NCBI GenBank assembly: GCA_024224995.1
Contig: JAAENB010000969.1
Coordinates: 1 to 10,740 of the forward strand
Direction: 5' to 3'
Length of the DNA stretch: 10,740 bases
DNA from: a bacterium
Lineage (GTDB): Bacteria; Spirochaetota; UBA4802; UBA5550
Of the stretch, positions 6,101 to 10,740 are shown piece after piece. Made by a program: the position numbers and the translations under genes. Positions within the stretch are counted from its first letter, which is position 1. Each line of letters opens with the position of its first letter. The notes under the pieces were generated by a model that did no database searches, was not told the origin of the DNA, and saw nothing but the letters and a program-made list of their open reading frames with translations.

Positions 6101-6841
6101 TCAAGTAAGTTTCTCAGTTTGCGGCGGCAGATAGTCGCTTTGAACATTCGACATCGCTTTGTATATATTTTTCCGTGCTCCCTGGTAAAATCCTTCAAGC
6201 TCCGAGACTATCCCTTTCATGGCATGCCGTTTTGTTGTATCACTATAAGGACACTCTTTTTTCGGCAGGGGAAGCCCCCGTATATCCATATATCTCTTAA
6301 CTTCTTTTTCAGCCAGTAATATCAATGGTCTGATTATTCGAAGATCGCCATTAAAAAGAGAAAGTTCCGGCGGCATGGTGCTGATGGACCCCTGGAATGT
6401 CATATTCATGAGAAGTGTTTCAATTGCATCATCCATATGATGGCCAAAAGCTAATTTATTGCAGTTATGGGTGTTACAGAATTTAAAAAGCTCGTTCCGT
6501 CTCTTCCTGGAGCATAAAAAACAGGTTGATTGTTCATTTTCAGGATCAATTATATGGGCCTCTATCTTTTCAAAATAAAAAGGAACACCCAGCCCATCAC
6601 AAAAAGCCGTAAGAAAATCTCTATCAACCGCATAAGGTACACTGGTTATATCGATATGTACGGCCAGTAAGTCATAATCAATGGGGATATATTTTCGCCG
6701 TTCTGCCAGGGTTTCGAGCAAAACCAGGGAGTCTTTGCCTCCGGAAAGCGCTATTGCCACCCTGTCGCCGGCCTCAATTAGATTGTACTTGTTGATAGCC
6801 TTTCCAACGATTTTTCTTGTTTTTTTTAATGTCTGTATCAT
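6101..6841 (-). CDS. TtcA-family tRNA thiolation ATP pyrophosphatase
   Basis: This 246-residue cytoplasmic enzyme belongs to the TtcA/TilS/TtuA PP-loop group, which activates a tRNA base with ATP for sulfur insertion; TtcA makes 2-thiocytidine at position 32. The PP-loop SGGKDS is at residues 33-38. Cys107 and Cys110 (STCFLCSRKRR) form the CxxC motif, GHHMDDAIETLL (133-144) is the second nucleotide-site signature, and Cys197 (KKECPYSD) is the likely third ligand of the 4Fe-4S cluster. TilS-specific C-terminal domains are absent. It is shorter than E. coli TtcA (about 310), so the exact tRNA target is open. The start has AGGAG 15 bases upstream, an unusually long spacing, with a small hairpin between; it begins 22 bases after the V4R-like gene stop, which suggests coupled translation. 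Confidence 0.88.
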   Translation of the reverse strand: MIQTLKKTRKIVGKAINKYNLIEAGDRVAIALSGGKDSLVLLETLAERRKYIPIDYDLLAVHIDITSVPYAVDRDFLTAFCDGLGVPFYFEKIEAHIIDPENEQSTCFLCSRKRRNELFKFCNTHNCNKLAFGHHMDDAIETLLMNMTFQGSISTMPPELSLFNGDLRIIRPLILLAEKEVKRYMDIRGLPLPKKECPYSDTTKRHAMKGIVSELEGFYQGARKNIYKAMSNVQSDYLPPQTEKLT

Positions 6842-6847
6842 AAATAC

Positions 6848-6861
6848 GGAGCGTTGCTCCT
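6848..6861 (-). promoter_or_regulatory. Hairpin over the ribosome binding site of the TtcA-like gene
   Basis: In the minus-strand message GGAGC-AAC-GCTCC forms a perfect 5-bp, three-base-loop hairpin (plus 6848-6860) that occupies most of the AGGAG ribosome binding site (6857-6861). It lies between the V4R-like gene stop (6864-6866) and the ATG at 6841. Ribosomes finishing the upstream gene would melt it, a classical arrangement for translational coupling. The hairpin is seen; the coupling is inferred. Confidence 0.45.
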
Positions 6862-6863
6862 CT

Positions 6864-7457
6864 TCACCACTCTACTATATAGGTACAGGAATTATTCCCA
6901 TTTTTTCTGCATGCTTGTGAATCATCCTTTTCAACCGTAATATTGACCCGGAATTTTCGAGCCATAGCCGTAATTATTCCTTTATCGAACTCGCAGGGAT
7001 AGGGAGTATCACATACGGAAATAATCCTGTTTTTATTTTTAACCGGGGTAAAACCGTAATGGCCAATACCTTCAAGCATGGCGCCCGTATCGGCATCATA
7101 CATTACTACCCCGTTCTTTCTATGATTCATATGATAGGCAATATCTATTGCCCGCATGGAACTTTCCATACTGCTGCCGGTGTCGGGCAAAAGCGCGCTA
7201 TCCGGAATTTTCAGGCCAATCTGGTACAGGATCGCATCTCCTGTGGTATCCGCTATCTCTTCAAAGGCATTCAGCCATGCCTGCTGCGGATACCACTCAT
7301 GAAGATCAACGGTGATTTTTCCGTCAATAGATTTTTGTCCAATCCCGTTTTTTAAAAGAATCATCGCCGGTATTGTGGTAAATTTAAAACCGGCAATAAA
7401 GGCACTAACCGCATTGCCGCTCACCTCGATCCCTTCTTCAAAAGCTTTAAACTCCAT
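6864..7457 (-). CDS. V4R/HNOB-like sensory protein
   Basis: The protein has 197 residues from the ATG at 7457. That start has GGAG six bases upstream; an in-frame GTG at 7484 has none and would begin near the transcription start. The pattern fits the V4R (4-vinyl reductase) / haem-NO-binding-like fold: a helical middle (EWYPQQAWLNAFEEIAD, ILYQIGLKIPDSAL, AIDIAYHMNHR) and the C-terminal signature with Cys149, Cys155 (YPCEFDKGIITAMARKF), Cys183 and Cys191 (CRKNGNNSCTYIVEW). V4R domains bind hydrophobic small molecules and often a metal through C-terminal cysteines, and commonly serve as sensors. There is no DNA-binding or kinase domain, so it would act as a stand-alone sensor or binding protein. 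It heads the operon that ends in the diguanylate cyclase. The family assignment is from pattern memory and the ligand is unknown. Confidence 0.65.
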   Translation of the reverse strand: MEFKAFEEGIEVSGNAVSAFIAGFKFTTIPAMILLKNGIGQKSIDGKITVDLHEWYPQQAWLNAFEEIADTTGDAILYQIGLKIPDSALLPDTGSSMESSMRAIDIAYHMNHRKNGVVMYDADTGAMLEGIGHYGFTPVKNKNRIISVCDTPYPCEFDKGIITAMARKFRVNITVEKDDSQACRKNGNNSCTYIVEW

Positions 7458-7492
7458 AACTCTCTCCGGTTTTTTGATCTGCACATACTTCT

Positions 7493-7520
7493 ATAATACA
7501 CAATTTTCGATAGAAGTCAA
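7493..7520 (-). promoter_or_regulatory. Promoter of the V4R-ttcA-like-DGC operon
   Basis: On the minus strand TTGACT (plus 7515-7520) and TATTAT (plus 7493-7498) match the sigma-70 consensus at five of six bases each, with a 16-base spacer. The transcript would start near 7486, giving a leader of about 30 bases before the ATG at 7457. I see no comparable promoter in front of the three downstream genes. Confidence 0.6.
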
Positions 7521-7579
7521 GCAACAAGTAAAAAACAGGTGACTTCCCTTGCGCCCCTGAAAAAACCAATCCGTAAAGG

Positions 7580-7593
7580 CGTTGCACGCAACG
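7580..7593. repeat. Small inverted repeat
   Basis: CGTTGC and GCAACG (6-bp arms) are separated by AC, upstream of both divergent genes and about 60 bases behind the minus-strand -35. Confidence 0.5.
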
Positions 7594-7624
7594 TCTCTCT
7601 TTCTCAGGAACCAGCCCTTGCTGC

Positions 7625-7658
7625 GACTCTCCCAAAGAGGAGTCTGCTCCTCTGAGTC
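7625..7658. repeat. Palindromic element upstream of the OPT transporter
   Basis: The inner hairpin AGAGGAG/CTCCTCT (7636-7642 and 7647-7653) has a TCTG loop and is extended by an outer GACTC/GAGTC pair (7625-7629 and 7654-7658) with a one-sided bulge. It is followed by CCCCACCGGG, which resembles the CCCACC…CCCCGGG border of the 146-226 element, so the two may be related. The T-run at about 7680-7688 is some 25 bases away, too far for an intrinsic terminator. Confidence 0.5.
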
Positions 7659-7690
7659 CCCACCGGGTTAAGAATGAATATTTTTTTTAA

Positions 7691-7719
7691 TTGATTTCCC
7701 TAAGCTCCTGTGGTAATAA
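7691..7719 (+). promoter_or_regulatory. Weak candidate promoter of the OPT transporter gene
   Basis: TTGATT (7691-7696), a 17-base spacer and TAATAA (7714-7719) with an extended TGG just before it. The -10 matches only half of the consensus. If it is used, transcription would begin only a few bases before the ATG at 7731. Confidence 0.25.
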
Positions 7720-7730
7720 AGTCTAATACC

Positions 7731-9443
7731 ATGAAACAATATCGTGAAATAACACTATCGGCAAGCATTCTTGGAGTGATCCTGGGCATAATAATGACCA
7801 TGTCCTTTGTGTACGCCGGTTTAAAACTGGGTTTCACCCTGGCCGGTTCCACTATCGCGGCTCTTCTTGGATTTGTTGTTCTCAAAGGAATATTGCGAAA
7901 AGGGACCATTATTGAAAATAATATTAACCAGACAATCGCAAGCGGCATAAATATCGCGAGTTCCGGTATTATTTTCACCCTTCCCGCTCTTCTGCTAATG
8001 GGAAAAGATTTCAGCCCCTGGAAAATGGCCGCTGCCGCCATAGCCGGTTCCTTCCTGGGCATTACCGTTATTATCCCCTTACGAAAACAGATGATAGAGA
8101 TCGACCGGCTCCGCTTTCCTTCGGGCACTGCGGTTGCTGCCATATTAAAATCGCCCGGAGAAGGAGTGCAAAAAGCCGTTCTTCTCCTTACGGGCTTCAC
8201 TATATCAATGCTTTTTGTTATCGCTATTAAACTAAACCTCCTTCCCGGAGAAATCCCCCTGGGAAAATGGCTGGGCATGCCGGACTATACGCAGACAGTT
8301 ATTGCCCTGAGTCTCATGAATATTGGAGCCGGTATGCTGGCGGGCAAAGGGGGGATCCCTTTTGCCCTGGGCGGAATTCTGGCCTTCTGGATAATCGGGC
8401 CTGCCTCTGTTGCCCAGGGCTGGACTCCTGCGGGGCTTTCGGAACAGGAATTGTCGATATACATTTATAAAAATACCCTTCGTCCCCTGGGGATCGGCCT
8501 TATGATCGGGGGGGCTCTTATGGGTGTTATTGCAGCACTTCCTTCTATAAAAAGCGCCTTTAAAAGCTTAAGCGCGGCAGCAGCCGCGAAACAGGGGCCG
8601 GGTAAAGACGAGCTGAATATCCGGACACTCTATATTGCCTGCGCCATTTCAATGATCGTAATATTTGCCGGAGCCTATACGGACCCGGGCATAACGCTTA
8701 TTCGCGCCATCCTCGTTTCCATAACCGGGACACTCTGGATCGGCATTGCCGGGCTCATCGTTGCCCAGTGCACAGGTCTTACGGATATTTCCCCGGTTTC
8801 CGGGCTTTCATTGATAGCCATTACCCTGATCCTTATTATTACCGGCGGAAATATTGTCACTGCCGTTATGATCGGGGTTGCCGTATGCGTGGCCATCAGT
8901 CAATGCGCCGACATGATGCAGGATCTTAAGACCGGGCATCTTGTGGGCTCTATTCCACGAAAACAGCAGCTTGTTCAATATGCTGTTGCCTGGGTTGGCC
9001 CGGTTGTGGCAATTGCCACCATGTTCCTCCTCTGGAAAACCAATTCCGGCAGCCCGGGATTTGGCCCCGAGAGCACTGCCTGTAAAAAAAATCTTCCGGG
9101 CTGCCTCTCCGCTCCCCAGGCAGGCGCGCTCCAGGCTATGATAGAAGGTATTCTCCGGGGAGATGTTCCCCTGGATAAATATATTTCCGGCGGAGTTATT
9201 GGCTCTGTACTCACGATCATTCCTGTTGGCGGGCTGGGTGTCCTGGTTGGGCTTGCCATGTATCTGCCTTTTTCAATTACCCTGGGATTTGGAATTGGCT
9301 CCTGTATTACCGTGATTATCAGCAAATTAAAATCACCGCAGTTTGTTGAAGGAAAGATCGTTCCGCTTGCGGCAGGACTTCTCATTGGCGAAGCGCTTAC
9401 GGAGCTTGTCCATTCCATGAGCAAACTTATGGGAGGCTCATAG
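7731..9443 (+). CDS. OPT-family oligopeptide/metal-chelate transporter
   Basis: This 570-residue inner-membrane protein with about 12-16 hydrophobic segments is a proton-coupled-type OPT transporter (TIGR00733-like). Family signatures are in order: the N-terminal SASILGVILGI with YAGLKLGFTLAGS, LRFPSGTAVA (about 127-136), SPVSGLSLIAI (354-364), ADMMQDLKTGHLVGSIPRKQ (393-412), SAPQAGALQAMIEGIL (460-475) and the C-terminal GLLIGEAL. Prokaryotic OPT substrates are mostly unproven; peptides and metal chelates are candidates. A loop with CKKNLPGC (Cys451, Cys458) just before APQA is unusual and could form a disulfide. ATG 7731 is chosen because it fits the family's start; an in-frame GTG at 7710 is possible. 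Neither has a clear ribosome binding site. Its stop overlaps the next gene's start. Confidence 0.93.
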   Translation: MKQYREITLSASILGVILGIIMTMSFVYAGLKLGFTLAGSTIAALLGFVVLKGILRKGTIIENNINQTIASGINIASSGIIFTLPALLLMGKDFSPWKMAAAAIAGSFLGITVIIPLRKQMIEIDRLRFPSGTAVAAILKSPGEGVQKAVLLLTGFTISMLFVIAIKLNLLPGEIPLGKWLGMPDYTQTVIALSLMNIGAGMLAGKGGIPFALGGILAFWIIGPASVAQGWTPAGLSEQELSIYIYKNTLRPLGIGLMIGGALMGVIAALPSIKSAFKSLSAAAAAKQGPGKDELNIRTLYIACAISMIVIFAGAYTDPGITLIRAILVSITGTLWIGIAGLIVAQCTGLTDISPVSGLSLIAITLILIITGGNIVTAVMIGVAVCVAISQCADMMQDLKTGHLVGSIPRKQQLVQYAVAWVGPVVAIATMFLLWKTNSGSPGFGPESTACKKNLPGCLSAPQAGALQAMIEGILRGDVPLDKYISGGVIGSVLTIIPVGGLGVLVGLAMYLPFSITLGFGIGSCITVIISKLKSPQFVEGKIVPLAAGLLIGEALTELVHSMSKLMGGS

Positions 9444-9931
9444 TGAGAATAATCGCTTTTTTACTTTTTATAAGCGGAATTATCTGGGCTTCAATATTCG
9501 CGGCTGCGGCCGAGCCCCTGTGGGAATTTTTTATTCCCGGAGCTGTTGCTGCTGCGGCAGGAGCCTTAATCCTACGATTTAAAAAGCAGGACCATAGTCC
9601 TCTGTCCGGGGAACTGTTCGAAACAGGTGAAACAGGTGAAAAAAAAACAAGTTCAATTGTTTTTGACATGAGGCAGAAGGTTTCCCTGGCAATAGAATTC
9701 TTTTCCGGTGACCAGCCCCGGCCCCGGGACGCGAAACAAACTATCGAAGAAATACTGAGCAGTATACAATCTATTCTTGACCAGTCGGAGAAAGATCCCG
9801 ATTTTTATATTTTTCTTGCCGGCGTGGAACGCAGCTTAAACCGGGCCTGGTCTTCCCTGGTCGATAATTATCCCCATGAGGCAGAGAAATCCCTGGTTCA
9901 TGCCAGGGAACTGCTCAGCAAATCTTTTTAA
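9443..9931 (+). CDS. Membrane-anchored protein coupled to the OPT transporter
   Basis: I do not recognise this 162-residue protein. It begins with a hydrophobic helix (residues 3-22) and a second one (about 30-45) ending in RFKK, so most of it should face the cytoplasm. A low-complexity ETGETGEKK linker (encoded by a 9-bp direct repeat, 9620-9637) leads to a soluble helical domain at about 72-162, with TIEEILSSIQSILDQSEKD and AGVERSLNRAWSSLVDNYP, pointing to helix-helix contacts. The GTG start at 9443 shares a base with the OPT stop (TAGTG), and GGGAGG lies six bases upstream, so translation is surely coupled. A subunit or regulator of the transporter is a fair inference from this alone. Its 3' end overlaps the convergent CPBP gene by four bases. 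Confidence 0.85.
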   Translation: MRIIAFLLFISGIIWASIFAAAAEPLWEFFIPGAVAAAAGALILRFKKQDHSPLSGELFETGETGEKKTSSIVFDMRQKVSLAIEFFSGDQPRPRDAKQTIEEILSSIQSILDQSEKDPDFYIFLAGVERSLNRAWSSLVDNYPHEAEKSLVHARELLSKSF

Positions 9932-10560
9932 AAATAAACCTGAACAGCTTTATTCCAGAGATTAAGAAAAAGATGTATAATATAGGCCGGCCAGAATGAT
10001 TTCCCCCGGTACGCTACATAGCCAAAATAAATTCCCGTAATAATACAACTGATGGTTTCAACCTCTGGCTTGCCAAAATGAAAGATCGTAAACGGGATCA
10101 TCTGTATGAGGATGGCTCCTTCTCCGAATTTATCCTTCAGGCCAAAAAGAAGAAATCCCCTGAAAATAAATTCCCATGCCATAAGCTCAAGAGCTTTTGG
10201 CCAGGCGTAATTAAAAAAACTAAAACTTTTTTTAACCCCGTAATAACCAGACATGGATGAAAATTGAGAGGCGATTAATATAATTACAAAAGCAACAAAA
10301 CAGGCTATAAGGACATGAACTCCCCATATCCGCACATTGCCCAATCCCAGTCCGTTTTTGAGAGGATTGCCCCGTAATAGAACAAGCGCCGTAAGCGGCA
10401 GGATGCCGTAATAGATAAACTGGCTAAACCACTGCGGATTAAGACGATGATACTTGTGAAGAATAAAAAAAAGCGCTGCCAGGGAGACCACAAGGATCTC
10501 CTTGTAGTTTCTTTTAATGAAATAGCCGAGTTCTTTTAGTTCTGTTTTTAGTAATAGCAT
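9928..10560 (-). CDS. CPBP-family intramembrane protease-like protein
   Basis: This 210-residue polytopic membrane protein has hydrophobic segments near 23-35, 46-62, 78-98, 122-140, 148-162, 170-183 and 188-203. The CPBP/CAAX-protease-like (Abi) motifs are present in variant form: Glu130 and Arg134 in AWEFIFRGFLLFGL (Trp replaces the first Glu of the usual EExxxR), His161 in FTIFHFGKPEVE, and His196 with Asn200 in IHLFLN. This WE-type variant is common in the family. Members cleave or process membrane-linked substrates such as prenylated or secreted peptides, or have unknown roles. Nothing nearby suggests a substrate. GAGAG lies nine bases before the ATG. The gene is alone on its strand, and its stop (9928-9930) overlaps the stop of the convergent gene. 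Confidence 0.85.
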   Translation of the reverse strand: MLLLKTELKELGYFIKRNYKEILVVSLAALFFILHKYHRLNPQWFSQFIYYGILPLTALVLLRGNPLKNGLGLGNVRIWGVHVLIACFVAFVIILIASQFSSMSGYYGVKKSFSFFNYAWPKALELMAWEFIFRGFLLFGLKDKFGEGAILIQMIPFTIFHFGKPEVETISCIITGIYFGYVAYRGKSFWPAYIIHLFLNLWNKAVQVYF

Positions 10561-10605
10561 TGTTTTATTCTCTCAAGGGACTCTTTTTAAATAGGGCCAG
10601 CTTCA

Positions 10606-10638
10606 TCATAACGAGGGGCTGGAAGCCCCACGCTATGA
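10606..10638. repeat. 33-base imperfect palindrome upstream of the CPBP gene
   Basis: GGGGCT-GGA-AGCCCC (10615-10629) is extended outward by TCATAACG/CGCTATGA (10606-10613 and 10631-10638), giving 13 of 15 paired positions with mismatches at 10611/10633 and 10614/10630. There is no T-tract after it on either strand, so it does not look like a terminator. Confidence 0.6.
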
Positions 10639-10671
10639 GAAATCCCCATAACCCTGGTGAACTATTTTAGA

Positions 10672-10738
10672 AACAGGGCCTGTTCCCGGGAGATGTTATC
10701 CGGGTTCTGCTCTGCTGCCCCATTGGGGTTAAAACCCC
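10672..10738. repeat. Further palindromes at the right edge
   Basis: AACAGG-G-CCTGTT (10672-10684) is a perfect 13-base palindrome. CCCGGG at about 10685-10690 and CCGGG at about 10700-10704 follow, and GGGGTT-AA-AACCCC (10725-10738) ends the window. The stretch 10561-10740 contains no supportable gene. The last hairpin may continue beyond the edge. Confidence 0.45.
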
Positions 10739-10740
10739 GG

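Noticed and set aside
7458..7484. GTG at 7484 as start of the V4R-like protein
   Set aside because: No ribosome binding site, and it lies at the predicted transcription start; ATG 7457 has GGAG six bases upstream.
7636..7690. Terminator or attenuator before the OPT gene
   Set aside because: The T-run is about 25 bases beyond the hairpin, and the preceding gene points the other way.
7700..8278. Minus-strand open frame opposite the OPT gene
   Set aside because: It is a shadow of the conserved transporter; its composition follows from the opposite strand.
1..10740. tRNA, rRNA, CRISPR, integrase, transposase or toxin-antitoxin genes
   Set aside because: I looked for cloverleaf-like T-arm sequences, regularly spaced repeats and recombinase or toxin motifs and saw none that I could support.

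Overview
The window is typical chromosomal DNA of a Gram-negative-type bacterium with moderate GC content. It carries a multi-pass chemotaxis receptor, an REC-GGDEF diguanylate cyclase, an OPT-family transporter, a TtcA-like tRNA thiolase and a V4R-like sensor protein. That mix fits a free-living, motile, signal-rich bacterium. A spirochaete or deltaproteobacterium-like lineage is my best guess, but no marker gene here proves it. I see no rRNA, tRNA, CRISPR array, prophage or transposase gene.

Layout, left to right. (1) At 1-285 a gene leaves the window on the minus strand, with only its start codon and a strong ribosome binding site inside. Its leader carries a 9-bp inverted repeat that covers that site. 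A cluster of three copies of a 16-bp palindromic arm follows. (2) At 286-873 is an isochorismatase-family cysteine hydrolase whose promoter lies almost on top of its ATG and which has no Shine-Dalgarno sequence. (3) At 944-1443 (minus) is a decayed DUF2459 (TIGR02117-type) gene that has lost its middle and its frame. (4) At 1527-1952 is a short NfeD-like membrane protein with an unconvincing start, facing (5) a 609-residue methyl-accepting chemotaxis protein on the minus strand. (6) A divergent promoter region at 3805-4008 separates the receptor from (7) a YccU-type CoA-binding protein.

(8) From 7457 down to 4466 on the minus strand lies a four-gene run: V4R-like protein, TtcA-like ATP pyrophosphatase, a 136-residue protein of unknown function, and an REC-GGDEF diguanylate cyclase. 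The gaps are 22, 61 and 47 bases, and one good sigma-70-like promoter sits at the head, so the four are probably co-transcribed. (9) After a second palindrome-rich intergenic region come an OPT transporter (7731-9443) and a membrane-anchored 162-residue protein. Their stop and start codons overlap, so they are probably translated together. (10) A CPBP-family (CAAX-protease-like) integral membrane protein converges on them with overlapping stop codons. (11) The last 180 bases are non-coding and full of small palindromes.

I found no clear new defence, mobile or biosynthetic system. The points most worth checking are the possible leader switch at 4-62, the signalling operon at 4466-7457 that joins a putative small-molecule sensor to a cyclic-di-GMP synthase and a tRNA-thiolation-type enzyme, the dispersed palindromic elements in upstream regions, and the two-gene OPT unit.
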